Positions 25,165 to 35,319 of a stretch of DNA of 64,000 nucleotides are shown piece by piece. Numbering within the stretch: the first letter of the stretch is position 1; every line of letters begins with the position of its first letter. A program made the translations under genes and the position numbers. The notes beneath the pieces were generated by a model. That model worked only from the letters and a program-made list of their open reading frames with translations. It had not been told where the DNA came from and searched no databases. Where the stretch lies: positions 17,863 to 81,862 of the forward strand of contig NZ_KZ984000.1 in the NCBI RefSeq assembly GCF_003569785.1. The letters run 5' to 3'. This DNA comes from Leucobacter sp. wl10 (GTDB lineage Bacteria > Actinomycetota > Actinomycetes > Actinomycetales > Microbacteriaceae).

Positions 25165-25700
25165 CCCGCCAACCGCTCTCGCACACCGTCGTCGACATCG
25201 TCGACCGCCCGTTCCGCGCGATCTGGACACCGGAGGACGGGGCGATCCGGGCAGCGGGGTTCGCAACCGACGCGGACCCCGAGGGGTCGTCACTCATGGA
25301 TCGCCTCGTCAGACTCGACGCCTCGCTCTCGGCACGGGGACTCGCGGCCTCCCCCAGCGACGACGGGCCAATCCCGGACGCGCTGCGCGCCTACGCCCGA
25401 GGGGACCTCGCGTCGATCGATGCGCTCCCGGTGGCGCAGCCGGAGACGTCGTTTCGGGGAGCGGTGTGGCGCGCGCTGCGCGGGGTCCCAGCGGGCCGCG
25501 CCGTGACGTACACGGAGCTCGCGTCTCTCGCCGGCCGCCCGGCCGCGGTGCGGGCCGCCGCTTCGGGCTGCGCCAACAACCTCGTGGCGCTCGTCGTGCC
25601 CTGCCACCGCATCGTGCGCACCGACGGAGGGCTCGGCGGCTACCTCTTCGGCGTCGACATCAAGGAGCGCCTCCTGCGCCACGAGGGCGCGATCCTCTAG
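25161..25700 (+). CDS. ogt: Methylated-DNA--[protein]-cysteine S-methyltransferase
   Basis: This 179-residue O6-alkylguanine DNA alkyltransferase carries the active-site motif VVPCHRIVR with the acceptor Cys. The preceding helix-turn-helix is GVPAGRAVTYTELASLAG, and GLGGYLFGVDIKERLLRHE is at the end. It transfers methyl from O6-methylguanine to itself. The ATG at 25161 overlaps the Ada-AlkA stop (ATGA), giving a two-gene alkylation-response operon, with AAAGGAACCGAC as ribosome site. Confidence 0.95.
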   Translation: MTRQPLSHTVVDIVDRPFRAIWTPEDGAIRAAGFATDADPEGSSLMDRLVRLDASLSARGLAASPSDDGPIPDALRAYARGDLASIDALPVAQPETSFRGAVWRALRGVPAGRAVTYTELASLAGRPAAVRAAASGCANNLVALVVPCHRIVRTDGGLGGYLFGVDIKERLLRHEGAIL

Positions 25701-26043
25701 AGGGAAGAGCTGCCTCTCGCCGCGCCGGGCGGGCCGCGGAGGCGAGTCGAGCAGCGAGGGCGGGCGTCTGCTCGACGGCGAGCACGTGGCCGGCACTCCC
25801 GTGGGGGAGGGGGCAGCACGCTCGAACTTCATATGAAGAATGCGAGTTCGCCGGTGTGCCCGAGGAGCCGCGACGTGATCGCGGGCAGATGACCGAGGCT
25901 CGAGGACCCGCTCGCCGTGTCGCCGGCAGCGGCTGCGGACGACCGGGGGCCGGTGCGCACCGGTGCATCCTCCGGTGTCGCCCCGCGCGGCGAGGTCACG
26001 CGGGGCCGCGGAAGGGCTTGAACCGATGGGTGTTTCTGTACAG
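25701..26043. other. Gene-free region between ogt and tRNA-Gly
   Basis: In this 343-bp region I see no ORF with family features and no credible ribosome site. The stop of ogt lies in a short palindrome (CCTCTAGAGG). An isolated AT-rich palindrome CTTCATATGAAG occurs at 25827-25838. No promoter boxes are attached to it. Nothing else was recognised. Confidence 0.5.
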
Positions 26044-26114
26044 AGGGACCGACGGGAATCGAACCCGCGTTCTCAGCTTGGGAAGCTGATGTCTTGCCAT
26101 TAGACGACGATCCC
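26044..26114 (-). tRNA. tRNA-Gly (anticodon CCC)
   Basis: On the minus strand the acceptor arms GGGATCG (from 26114) and CGGTCCC (ending 26045) pair over seven positions including one T-G. The anticodon stem TCAGC/GCTGA encloses loop TTCCCAA, giving anticodon CCC. The T arm GCGGGTTCGATTCCCGT contains the GTTCGAT loop. The discriminator is at 26044; CCA is not encoded. The predicted length is 71 nt. Confidence 0.93.
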
Positions 26115-26183
26115 AGGGCGACAGCGCCGCACCAACTATAGCAGGGCTGCGCGACCGCGATTCGCTCCCGGCCCGGCGACCGG

Positions 26184-27440
26184 CTACTGGCAGACGGCCA
26201 GCTTGCCGAGGGCGGCGACCTGCTCGTCGGCGCTCCACGGCAGCTGGGGTCCGGCCCCGGCGTCGGCCGAGACCGAGGCGAGCTGGAGGGCGAGCGCCTT
26301 CACGAAACCGGCACCGGCCGAGGAATTGTTCAGCGCCACCACCACGGAATATCCGGATTGAGGATCGTGGTAGGCGGCGGTGAGCGTGCCGGTGATCGCC
26401 CCGCTGCGCCCGTAGAGCGGCCCCACCTTCTCCACGCCGAAGCTCCACTGCGGGTCGGTCGCCGGGTCCACCTCCTCCGTGGGCTTGCCCGCCTCGTCGC
26501 GCGCCGGGTTCTTCGTGGGGAAGGAGTCGGTCACGATCGACGCCGCGTCACCGCCGAAGGTGCCGCCGAGGTAGCTCTCATAGAACCTCTTGAGGTCGGT
26601 CACGGTGGTGACCGTCGCCCCCGCCCCGGCGAGCATCGACGCGGACACCTCGGGAACCTCGACCGGCCCGGCCTCGCACACGGCCGCGCCCCCCTGCGAC
26701 GGATAGCTGAGACCGGTGAGGGTCGATCCGGAGACCGTGGTGCTCGAGAGGGCCGGGTAGTAGCTCGAGCTCATACCGGCCTTGTCGAACACGTACTGCT
26801 TGAGCAGATCCGGCACTTCCCGGCCGGTCTTGACCCTCAGCACGCGCGCCAGCAGCACGGCGTTCGTGTCGGATTGGTTCATGTTGAGGCCCGGCCACTC
26901 GAGGGGCGAGTCGGCGAGCCCCTGCGCGACGAGCTCCTGCTCGGGCCAGAAGCGGGTCGGGTTGTTCGCGAAGAGGTCGGTGTACTCCTGCTTGAAGTCA
27001 GCGAGGCCGGATCGCATGTCGCATAGCTGGCGATAGGTGATCCCCTCGATGCCCGACTGCCTGGTCAGATCCTTCGAGATCTGCCGATCGAGATCGACCT
27101 GCCTGGCGTCGACCAGTTCGAGAAGCAGCGCGCACATGACGGGCTGCGTGGCCTGCGAGCCGCGGATCCTGGTCCCGCCGTCGACCTGCTTGCCGCCGTA
27201 GCCGCGCACGTAGGCCTGCTCGCCCGACCAGACGCCCACGACGGCCTCGGTGGAGCCGCTCAGCTTCATCGCATTCGCGACGGCGTCGTCGATGCCGGAG
27301 CCGAGGGACTTGTCCACGGTGTTGACGTCGCCCTGGGAGGAGAGGAGATCGCCGCCGGTGCACGCCGTCAGTCCGAGCGCCGCGGTCGCGAGCAGAGCGG
27401 TTGCGACGATGCGAGTGCGATGTGCAAGCCTCGGGAACAA
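26184..27440 (-). CDS. Serine-hydrolase (beta-lactamase) fold lipoprotein with degenerate catalytic motifs
   Basis: The 418-residue protein starts with TTG and a lipoprotein signal (ATALLATAALGLTACTGG, lipobox LTAC, Cys27). Overall order and blocks match class C beta-lactamase/D-Ala-D-Ala carboxypeptidase-like hydrolases. The catalytic motifs are altered. SxxK is SQAT (Ser95, Thr98), the YxN tyrosine region is NQSDTNAVLL, and the HxG block is YGRSGAITG with Arg where His is expected. It is therefore probably a surface-anchored, catalytically inactive binding protein. No strong ribosome site precedes the TTG, so the exact start is uncertain. It is encoded divergently from the heme oxygenase fusion. 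Confidence 0.8.
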   Translation of the reverse strand: MFPRLAHRTRIVATALLATAALGLTACTGGDLLSSQGDVNTVDKSLGSGIDDAVANAMKLSGSTEAVVGVWSGEQAYVRGYGGKQVDGGTRIRGSQATQPVMCALLLELVDARQVDLDRQISKDLTRQSGIEGITYRQLCDMRSGLADFKQEYTDLFANNPTRFWPEQELVAQGLADSPLEWPGLNMNQSDTNAVLLARVLRVKTGREVPDLLKQYVFDKAGMSSSYYPALSSTTVSGSTLTGLSYPSQGGAAVCEAGPVEVPEVSASMLAGAGATVTTVTDLKRFYESYLGGTFGGDAASIVTDSFPTKNPARDEAGKPTEEVDPATDPQWSFGVEKVGPLYGRSGAITGTLTAAYHDPQSGYSVVVALNNSSAGAGFVKALALQLASVSADAGAGPQLPWSADEQVAALGKLAVCQ

Positions 27441-27549
27441 ACTCGACCGCCAATCTGATCGACGTCAATGATGGGACACAGAACACCGCAGAGTCTACTG
27501 TGCGCGGCTGGGAGGCACGGTTCGGGGCGCGAAGTGAGGCTGCCCTTAC

Positions 27550-27555
27550 TAGACT
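27550..27555 (+). promoter_or_regulatory. -10 box of a leaderless transcript for the heme oxygenase gene
   Basis: TAGACT is followed by six bases and the GTG at 27562, the same geometry seen at menF, menG and others. The intervening GGAGCG is too close to the start codon for normal Shine-Dalgarno use. No clear -35 is visible. Confidence 0.5.
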
Positions 27556-27561
27556 GGAGCG

Positions 27562-28596
27562 GTGACGACCTTTACAGACGACGTGATCGCAGGCGTGACC
27601 GGACACATGAATGCTGACCATGCGGCGGATAATCTCCTGATCGCACGCGCGTTCGGGTGTCCCGGCGCAACGGAGAGCCGCATGGTGGGCGCGACCGGCG
27701 AGGCGGGGGTGTGGCTGGTCGTCGACGCCGCGGGTGAGCGCGAGCTCTCCGTCGCCTGGCCCGGAGGGGCCATCACGGAGCGCTCCGAGATCCGTCGCGA
27801 GGTCGTCGCGCTGTACCGGGCGGCCTGCGAGAAGCTCGGGGTTCCGGCGCGCGAGGAGCACGCACCGGAAGCCGGATCCCGCGCCCATCGCGGGGCGCGG
27901 TCCGATCACGGACGCCACGCCGCCGACCCGGTCGCCGAGGCCGCCGAAGAGAGGCCGTTCTCCGTCGTGGTGCGCGAGAGCTCGTGGTCGGATCACTCCG
28001 ACAGCGAGGGATCCTCCTTCATGGAGGACATCATGCGGGGTCGCGGCACCCTGCAGGACTACGCCGATCTCGTCGCCCAGCACTACTACGTGTACGAGGC
28101 GCTCGAGGAGGCAGCCGCGAGATTCGTCGGCGACCCGGCGTTCGCCCCGTTCCACCGGGACGCACTCGCGCGCATGCCCGCCCTCGAGGCCGACCTGGCG
28201 CAGCTTCTCGGAGACGGCTGGCGCGATCGCATCGCGGCCGTCCCCGCGACCGAGGCGTATGCGGCGCGCATCCGCGAGGTCGCGGAGGAGGGGTGGCTCG
28301 CGGGCCTCGTCGCTCACCACTACACCCGGTACCTCGGAGACCTGTCGGGCGGGCAGATGATCGCGAGGAGGGTGGCGAAGCAGCACGGGCTCGATCGCGA
28401 CGGCGTCGCGTTCTACGACTTCTCGGACCTGGGCTCGCTCACCGACTTCAAGAACGAGTACCGCGCCGCCCTCGATCTTCTCGGGGCGAGCCTCGACGAC
28501 GCCGAGAAGGCCCGCATGCTCGAGGAGGTGCGCGCGGCCTACGGCTTCAACACGGCCGTCTTCGCGGATCTCGGACGGGCCGAGGCCGCCGCATAG
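27562..28596 (+). CDS. DUF2470-heme oxygenase fusion (biliverdin-producing)
   Basis: This is a 344-residue two-domain protein. Residues 1-95 match the DUF2470 domain (HMNADHAADNLLIARAFG), known from the C-terminal part of HugZ-type and plant heme-binding proteins. A polar linker (98-130) leads to a HemO-fold domain (133-344). There RESSWSDHSDSEGSSFMEDI holds the proximal heme ligand His145, and YLGDLSGGQMIARRV is the distal helix with its conserved glycines. It should cleave heme to biliverdin, CO and iron using reduced ferredoxin or flavoprotein. The ferredoxin reductase at 46625 could supply electrons. It is divergent from the degenerate hydrolase gene. Confidence 0.9.
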   Translation: MTTFTDDVIAGVTGHMNADHAADNLLIARAFGCPGATESRMVGATGEAGVWLVVDAAGERELSVAWPGGAITERSEIRREVVALYRAACEKLGVPAREEHAPEAGSRAHRGARSDHGRHAADPVAEAAEERPFSVVVRESSWSDHSDSEGSSFMEDIMRGRGTLQDYADLVAQHYYVYEALEEAAARFVGDPAFAPFHRDALARMPALEADLAQLLGDGWRDRIAAVPATEAYAARIREVAEEGWLAGLVAHHYTRYLGDLSGGQMIARRVAKQHGLDRDGVAFYDFSDLGSLTDFKNEYRAALDLLGASLDDAEKARMLEEVRAAYGFNTAVFADLGRAEAAA

Positions 28597-28735
28597 CCGG
28601 GCCTGGCCGGGATCGGGCCTGCGGCGCCTTGCCGCCAGGTTTTCCGGAGGGAAGGGGCGCGAGAGCGGAGTTCCGGGGGTGAATCCGCGAGAACGCACCC
28701 GAAACTCTCCTTTCGCGGGGACCGACGGCCGCTCG
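28597..28735. terminator. Imperfect hairpin between convergent genes
   Basis: Around 28657-28723 an imperfect inverted repeat is formed by GCGAGAGCGGAGTTCCGGG and the complement of CCCGAAACTCTCCTTTCGC. It lies between the converging heme oxygenase and helicase genes and may stop transcription from both sides. The pairing has several mismatches, so confidence is low. Confidence 0.35.
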
Positions 28736-30028
28736 TCAGATCAGCCGGTCGTCGGGCTGCCCGCTGCCGCGCTCATCGATGAAGCGCACCACATTGGGGT
28801 CGACGATCACGTCGCGGGGCTGCAGCGGGCGCTGCAGGTAGAGCCCGTCGAGTGAGCGCACTCGGCTGAGCGCGACGTAGGTCTGCCCGGCGCTGAAGGC
28901 GCGCGGTCCCAGGTCGACCACGGCGGCGTCGTAGGTGTGGCCCTGCGACTTGTGCACGGTCACGGCCCAGGCGAGGCGCAGCGGGAACTGCTCGAACTCG
29001 GCCACGACCTCCTTCTCGAGCTTCTTCGTCTCGGCGTCGTAGCGGTAGCGGTAGCGCTCCCACACGGTCGGCTCGACCTCGAAGTCCTCGCGATCCACCT
29101 CCACCCACACGGTGCCCTCGACGCGCGACACCGTGCCGATCGTGCCGTTGACCCAGCGCCCGTCCGAGTCGTTGCGCAGAAACATCACCTGGGCGCCCGG
29201 CTTCAGCTCGAGCACCTCGTCGGCGGGGTAGGAGTTCTCGCGGAACTCGCCGTTGATCTCGGCGACCGCGCGCAGCGAGGATCCGCGGATCTCGGCGAGT
29301 CGCTGCGCGTTGATGCGGTTGACGGTCGCGTTGGTGGTGGCGAGGGTGATCACGTCGCGGGGCGCGGGGCGGGCGCCGGCGGCGTTCAACTCCTGCGCCT
29401 GATCCTCGGTGACGACCCCGTGTCGAACCGCGCCCAGGATCTGCTTGAAGCGGTCGTCGCGCTGGCGGTGCACCTCGCTCAGTTCGATCACCGACATGGG
29501 GGTCGTGGCCCACACCTTCGCGTCGAAGAACCACAGCGAGCGATAGGTGTCGGCGAAGTAGGCGCGCTCGTGAGGATCGCGCGGCGGCACCGGCGGCAGC
29601 TGGAAGGGGTCGCCGAACATGATGATCTGAGCGCCGCCGAAGGGGTCGTGCCGCTTGCCGCGGGCCTGCCGCAGCGAGCGGTCGACGGCGTCCATGAGGT
29701 CGGCCGACACCATGGAGATCTCGTCGATGACGAGGGTGTCGATCGAGGCGAGCATCTTCTTCAACTCGGCGGGCTGGTCGAGCTCGTGGTCGGCGATGAT
29801 GCCGGTGGGCAGGCGCAGCAGCGAGTGGATCGTCTGCCCGCCGACGTTGAGGGCCGCGACGCCGGTGGGGGCGCAGACCGCGATGATCTTGCTGGTGCTC
29901 CAGGCGAGGTGGTTCAGGATCGTCGACTTGCCCGTGCCCGCCCGGCCGGTGACGAAGACGTGTTCGCGGGTGTGCTCGATGCGCTCGTAGACGGCGAGCT
30001 GCTCGGCGGAGAGGTCGGGGCGTGGCAC
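28736..30028 (-). CDS. Pif1-family/RecD-like ATP-dependent DNA helicase
   Basis: This superfamily 1B helicase of about 430 residues has Walker A GRAGTGKS (residues 28-35), APTGVAALNVGGQTIHSLL (motif Ia), VIDEISMVSADLMD (Walker B), MFGDPFQLPPV (motif III) and AWAVTVHKSQGHTYD with QTYVALSRVRSLDGL near the C-terminus. The motif order is that of Pif1 proteins, which unwind DNA 5'-3' and resolve G-quadruplexes and replication barriers. Two consecutive GTG codons are possible starts. I favour the second (30028) because TAACCT lies exactly six bases upstream, a leaderless arrangement. Confidence 0.92.
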   Translation of the reverse strand: MPRPDLSAEQLAVYERIEHTREHVFVTGRAGTGKSTILNHLAWSTSKIIAVCAPTGVAALNVGGQTIHSLLRLPTGIIADHELDQPAELKKMLASIDTLVIDEISMVSADLMDAVDRSLRQARGKRHDPFGGAQIIMFGDPFQLPPVPPRDPHERAYFADTYRSLWFFDAKVWATTPMSVIELSEVHRQRDDRFKQILGAVRHGVVTEDQAQELNAAGARPAPRDVITLATTNATVNRINAQRLAEIRGSSLRAVAEINGEFRENSYPADEVLELKPGAQVMFLRNDSDGRWVNGTIGTVSRVEGTVWVEVDREDFEVEPTVWERYRYRYDAETKKLEKEVVAEFEQFPLRLAWAVTVHKSQGHTYDAAVVDLGPRAFSAGQTYVALSRVRSLDGLYLQRPLQPRDVIVDPNVVRFIDERGSGQPDDRLI

Positions 30029-30034
30029 CACCCC

Positions 30035-30040
30035 AGGTTA
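30035..30040 (-). promoter_or_regulatory. -10 box of a leaderless helicase transcript
   Basis: TAACCT on the minus strand is followed by six bases and the GTG at 30028. It decides between the two adjacent GTG codons. The -35 region is not recognisable. Confidence 0.45.
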
Positions 30041-30071
30041 CCCCGCGGTGGTGCGGGCTGCGGCCCCGCGA

Positions 30072-31256
30072 TCAGGCGCCCGGGAGCAGCACCTGGGTCG
30101 TCGCCCCGCCGGTCGCCACGATGTAGCCCGACTCGACCCTGACGGCGTCTGACGGCACCGGCCAGTCGAACACCTTCGCGCCTGCGGCGTCGACGATCAC
30201 GAGCCCGTCCTCGTCGTTCCGGAACAGCAGCAGCGATCCGTCGGCGCTCACGGCCTGCAGCATGATGATGCTGTCCGGAAGCTTTTCGATCCGCCCGGCC
30301 TGCGTGTAGTCCCGCTGCCGCTCGTCCTGGAACAGTGCCGGCACGCCGTCGGCGCTCACGCCGACCACCCTGCCCGCCTTGACGTGATCCGAGATCGGGA
30401 AGGTGACGCCGTCCTCGGGCGAGGGGGCGAAGCGGTACTGGGATTCGCCGACGGTCCGATCGACCTCCTTGCCGCGCAGGTCGAAGAACGCGTACTCCGG
30501 ATCGGACTCGTTCACCTTCACGACGAAGCCGTCGCTCGCCCAGGTCAACCACCCCGCCTCGGGCGCCGATTGCCCGAGCACCTCCTCGCCGGTGCGGCCG
30601 TCGATGATCGACATGCGGCCCTCGGGCCTGTTCTCCACGCCGATGTACCCGTCGGCGAGCACGGTCGTATCGCTTCCGGCCCCCAGCCGGGCCGTCCAGC
30701 GCACGCCTCCGTCGTCGACCGCGACGAGCCCGTTGTCGTCGAGCGCGAGGATCAGCAGGCCGTCCACCTCGGTCAGCGGTGTCGGCCGCGAGACGGTGCG
30801 GTCGAGCGGCAGGTCGCGGTCGAGCGGCAGGTCGCGGTCGACCGCACCGCTCGCGACGTCGATGAGCCGCCACGCCTCGGAGCCATCGCCTTCAACGCCC
30901 ACCACCGCTGATCCGTCGAGCACCGCCCCGGTGGAGCACCGCGCGTCGTCGAGCTCCCAGACGACGAAGCCGTCGGGAAGCCGGCGAGCCAGGACCCGGC
31001 TCGCCAGTCCGGGCCCCTGCTGCCGCTCGACCACGACGTCGCCGGCGATGCCGCAGACCTCGTTCGACGTCGCATACGTCGATGCGACCCCCGATGCGTA
31101 GCCGGCGTCGAACCAGCGGCCTGGATCGCCGGTGGGACGCAGCTGAGCCGCGCCCGCATCGGGGACGTCCCCACCGGTGTCCGCGGCGGTGCAGCCCGTG
31201 GACGCCGCGACCGCGATGATCGCGGCCGCGGCGAGGAGCGGTCCCACGCGTCTCAC
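30072..31256 (-). CDS. Lipoprotein with beta-propeller-like (PQQ-type) repeats
   Basis: The 394-residue product starts with a lipoprotein signal (VGPLLAAAAIIAVAASTGCTAAD; lipobox STGC). The body consists of short beta-rich repeats such as DNGLVAVDDGGVRWTARLG and GYIGVENRPEGRMSIIDGRTGEEVLG, resembling PQQ/WD-like propeller blades. No catalytic motif is visible. The GTG start at 31256 overlaps the MFS stop (GTGA), so it is translationally coupled to that transporter. It contains an in-frame 18-bp tandem duplication. The function is unknown; a surface-exposed accessory to the transporter is possible. Confidence 0.75.
   Translation of the reverse strand: MRRVGPLLAAAAIIAVAASTGCTAADTGGDVPDAGAAQLRPTGDPGRWFDAGYASGVASTYATSNEVCGIAGDVVVERQQGPGLASRVLARRLPDGFVVWELDDARCSTGAVLDGSAVVGVEGDGSEAWRLIDVASGAVDRDLPLDRDLPLDRTVSRPTPLTEVDGLLILALDDNGLVAVDDGGVRWTARLGAGSDTTVLADGYIGVENRPEGRMSIIDGRTGEEVLGQSAPEAGWLTWASDGFVVKVNESDPEYAFFDLRGKEVDRTVGESQYRFAPSPEDGVTFPISDHVKAGRVVGVSADGVPALFQDERQRDYTQAGRIEKLPDSIIMLQAVSADGSLLLFRNDEDGLVIVDAAGAKVFDWPVPSDAVRVESGYIVATGGATTQVLLPGA
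30798..30840. repeat. 18-bp in-frame tandem repeat
   Basis: GCGGTCGAGCGGCAGGTC occurs at 30798-30815 and 30816-30833, followed by a partial third copy. On the coding (minus) strand it produces repeated DLPLDR units in the lipoprotein. The copies are identical, so the duplication is recent or maintained, and copy number may vary between strains. Confidence 0.9.
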
Positions 31257-32575
31257 ACCGGGGCCTGCTTCGATGACCGGCGCACCGGGATGAGCAGGAG
31301 GAGTCCGACGAGGAGCACCAGGACGATGCCCAGGACACCGGAGAGCGTGGTGCCGCCGATCCTCACCGCGACGGTGAACGCGGCGGGGGCGAGGAAGGAG
31401 ACCGCGCGGCCCGTCGTGGCGTAGAGGCCGAAGATCTCTCCCTCGCGCCCCGGCGGGATGAGCCTGGCCAGGTAGCTGCGGCTCGCCGCCTGCACGGGGC
31501 CGACGAAGGCGGCTCCGGCGAGGCCGAAGGCCCAGAACACCCAGGGGCCGAGCGGCGCGAGGGCGAACACGAGGAGCATGCAGATGACGATCGATGCGAG
31601 GGAGGCGAGTATGACGCCCTTCGCGCTGAAGCGGTCCTCGACCATCCCGCCCAGTATCGTCGCGGTTCCCGAGATCACGTTGGCCGCGATCGCGAAGAGG
31701 ATCACGGTCTGCGGCTCGAATCCGAAGGATCGCGCGGCGATGATGCCCGCGAAGGTGAAGACGCCGGAGAGGCCGTCGCGGAAGACCGCGCTCGCGATGA
31801 GGAAGAAGAGGGTCTGCTTCGAGTCGCGCCACAGGCCGGCGACGCTGCGGAACAGCTCGCGGTAGCCGGAGGCGAGGCCGTGGACCGGGCTCGAGTCGTC
31901 GGCGGGCACCCCCGGCACGGCGATGAAGACGGGGATCGCGAAGACCGCGAACCAGAACGCGCAGAGCACCATGGCGATGCGCACGTTCCAGCCCTCGTCG
32001 CTCGTCGCTCCGAACCAGCCGGTGTCGGGCAGGATGAAGCCGACGAGCACGAGCGTGAGCAGCACGATGCCGCCGATGTAGCCCATGCCCCAGCCGAAGC
32101 CGGAGACTCGGCCGAGCGTGCGCGGCGTCGCGAGCTGGGTGATCATGGAGTTGTAGCTGACGCTCGCGAACTCGAAGGCGACGTTGCCGATCGCGAGCAG
32201 CACGAGACCCAGGATCAGGTATTGCTCGCCGGGGGCGACGAGTACGAGCAGGACCATGCTGGCGATAACTACCGCGGTGTTGATCCCGAGCCACTGCTTG
32301 CGGCGACCGCCCGCGTCGGTGAGCCGGCCGAGCACGGGCGCCAGCAGCGCGATGGCGACGCCCGCGATGGTGAGCGCCGTGCCCAGCTTGGCCGAGACGT
32401 CGGCCTCCTCGCCGAACGCGCCGGAGGTGAGGTAGACGGTGAACACGAACGTGGTCACGACCGCCTGGAAGGAGGCGGATCCCCAGTCCCAGAGCGCCCA
32501 GGCGAGGATCGTGCGTCTTCGGGCGGGGGCGGGTGCTGCGGGCGGCGCGGAGCCCGCAGCCGTGTTCTCGCTCAT
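31253..32575 (-). CDS. UMF1 family MFS transporter
   Basis: This is a 440-residue, 12-helix membrane protein. AWALWDWGSASFQAVVTTFVFTVYL in the first helix is the hallmark of the UMF1/Atg22-like family. APVLGRLTDAGGRRKQWL and YNSMITQLATPRTLGRVSGFGWGMGYIGG are further signatures. Eukaryotic relatives export amino acids from vacuoles; the bacterial substrate is unknown. The ATG at 32575 lies seven bases after TAGGGT (minus strand 32583-32588), suggesting leaderless transcription. Its stop overlaps the lipoprotein start. Confidence 0.92.
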   Translation of the reverse strand: MSENTAAGSAPPAAPAPARRRTILAWALWDWGSASFQAVVTTFVFTVYLTSGAFGEEADVSAKLGTALTIAGVAIALLAPVLGRLTDAGGRRKQWLGINTAVVIASMVLLVLVAPGEQYLILGLVLLAIGNVAFEFASVSYNSMITQLATPRTLGRVSGFGWGMGYIGGIVLLTLVLVGFILPDTGWFGATSDEGWNVRIAMVLCAFWFAVFAIPVFIAVPGVPADDSSPVHGLASGYRELFRSVAGLWRDSKQTLFFLIASAVFRDGLSGVFTFAGIIAARSFGFEPQTVILFAIAANVISGTATILGGMVEDRFSAKGVILASLASIVICMLLVFALAPLGPWVFWAFGLAGAAFVGPVQAASRSYLARLIPPGREGEIFGLYATTGRAVSFLAPAAFTVAVRIGGTTLSGVLGIVLVLLVGLLLLIPVRRSSKQAPV

Positions 32576-32582
32576 AGTGCTC

Positions 32583-32588
32583 ACCCTA
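32583..32588 (-). promoter_or_regulatory. -10 box for the UMF1 transporter gene
   Basis: TAGGGT on the minus strand is separated from the ATG at 32575 by seven bases, fitting a leaderless mRNA. It is divergent to the dnaK promoter; the HAIR sites lie 59-146 bp away. Confidence 0.45.
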
Positions 32589-32646
32589 ATGGATGCGAGT
32601 CGTGCTGGGGAGTGCGGGGCGACGGCGTTACCCGCGGGAAGCTGAG

Positions 32647-32669
32647 AGTTGAGTGCGATTGACTCAACT
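32647..32669. promoter_or_regulatory. HAIR element (HspR operator) 1
   Basis: AGTTGAGT-N7-ACTCAACT is a perfect inverted repeat and matches the HspR-associated inverted repeat consensus CTTGAGT-N7-ACTCAAG except at the outermost base of each core. It sits 14 bp upstream of the -35 of the dnaK promoter. The hspR gene is the fourth gene of this operon. Confidence 0.9.
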
Positions 32670-32682
32670 TTTGGTTCGGAGC

Positions 32683-32708
32683 TTGACGCGCGCCCCCGCG
32701 GCGATAAA

Positions 32709-32710
<2 letters not shown>
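32683..32710 (+). promoter_or_regulatory. dnaK operon promoter
   Basis: TTGACG (32683-32688) and TAAACT (32705-32710) are separated by 16 bp. The -10 overlaps the first bases of the second HAIR site, so HspR binding should exclude RNA polymerase. The untranslated leader to the dnaK ATG is about 95 nt. Confidence 0.75.
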
Positions 32711-34663
<1,953 letters not shown>

Positions 34664-34665
34664 CG

Positions 34666-35319
34666 ATGGCGGGCGAGGAGCAGCGTACGCCGGGCGAGGA
34701 TCCGGATCGCAACGAGGTTCCTGCGGATCGGGCGGATCGGTCGGAGGAGGCGCAGGGCGTCTCCCCGACCGAGCCGCCCGGCTCGCCGGCCGAGCAGGGG
34801 GACGAGTTGACGGTCGAGGACATCCTGGGCGCCGAGCAGAGCGCCGACGCCGCCTCGCAGGAGGCGTCGGGTGAGGGCGCCGGGGAGCCGGGATCGGGCG
34901 AGGAGAACCCGTACCTCGAGGATCTGCGCCGCCTCACCGCGGAGTACGCGAACTACCGCAAGCGCACCGAGGCGAACGCCGAGCTCGAGAAGCAGCGCGC
35001 CGTCGCGGCGGCCGTGACGCCGCTGCTCGGGGTGCTCGACGACCTCGAACGCGCCGAGCAGCACGGGGATCTCGTCGAGGGGTCGGCGTTCGCGACGATC
35101 GCGCAGAAGATCCGCGGCACGATGGAGCGATTCGGCCTGGAAAGCTTCGGCGAGAAGGGCGATCCCTTCGACCCGCAGCTGCACGAGGCCATCGCGCGAG
35201 TGCCGGTGCCCGGCACCGAGCAGCACACGGTGCTTGACGTGATCGAGCGGGGGTACCGCATCGGCGATGTCGAACTGCGCCCCGCCAAGGTAGCGGTGGC
35301 GGTGGGGGCCGATGGCTAG
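34666..35319 (+). CDS. grpE: Nucleotide exchange factor GrpE
   Basis: This 217-residue protein has a long acidic, disordered N-terminus (about 1-80). The GrpE core follows: LRRLTAEYANYRKRTEANAELEKQRAVA, the coiled coil, and then DPQLHEAIARVPVPGTEQHTVLDVIERGYRIGDVELRPAKVAVA, the beta domain that contacts DnaK. It releases ADP from DnaK. It starts 2 bp after dnaK and overlaps dnaJ by 8 bp. Confidence 0.97.
   Translation: MAGEEQRTPGEDPDRNEVPADRADRSEEAQGVSPTEPPGSPAEQGDELTVEDILGAEQSADAASQEASGEGAGEPGSGEENPYLEDLRRLTAEYANYRKRTEANAELEKQRAVAAAVTPLLGVLDDLERAEQHGDLVEGSAFATIAQKIRGTMERFGLESFGEKGDPFDPQLHEAIARVPVPGTEQHTVLDVIERGYRIGDVELRPAKVAVAVGADG

Noticed and set aside
25827-25838. CTTCATATGAAG palindrome as a possible operator
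   Set aside because: It is short and not associated with a promoter or gene start; its occurrence alone is not enough.
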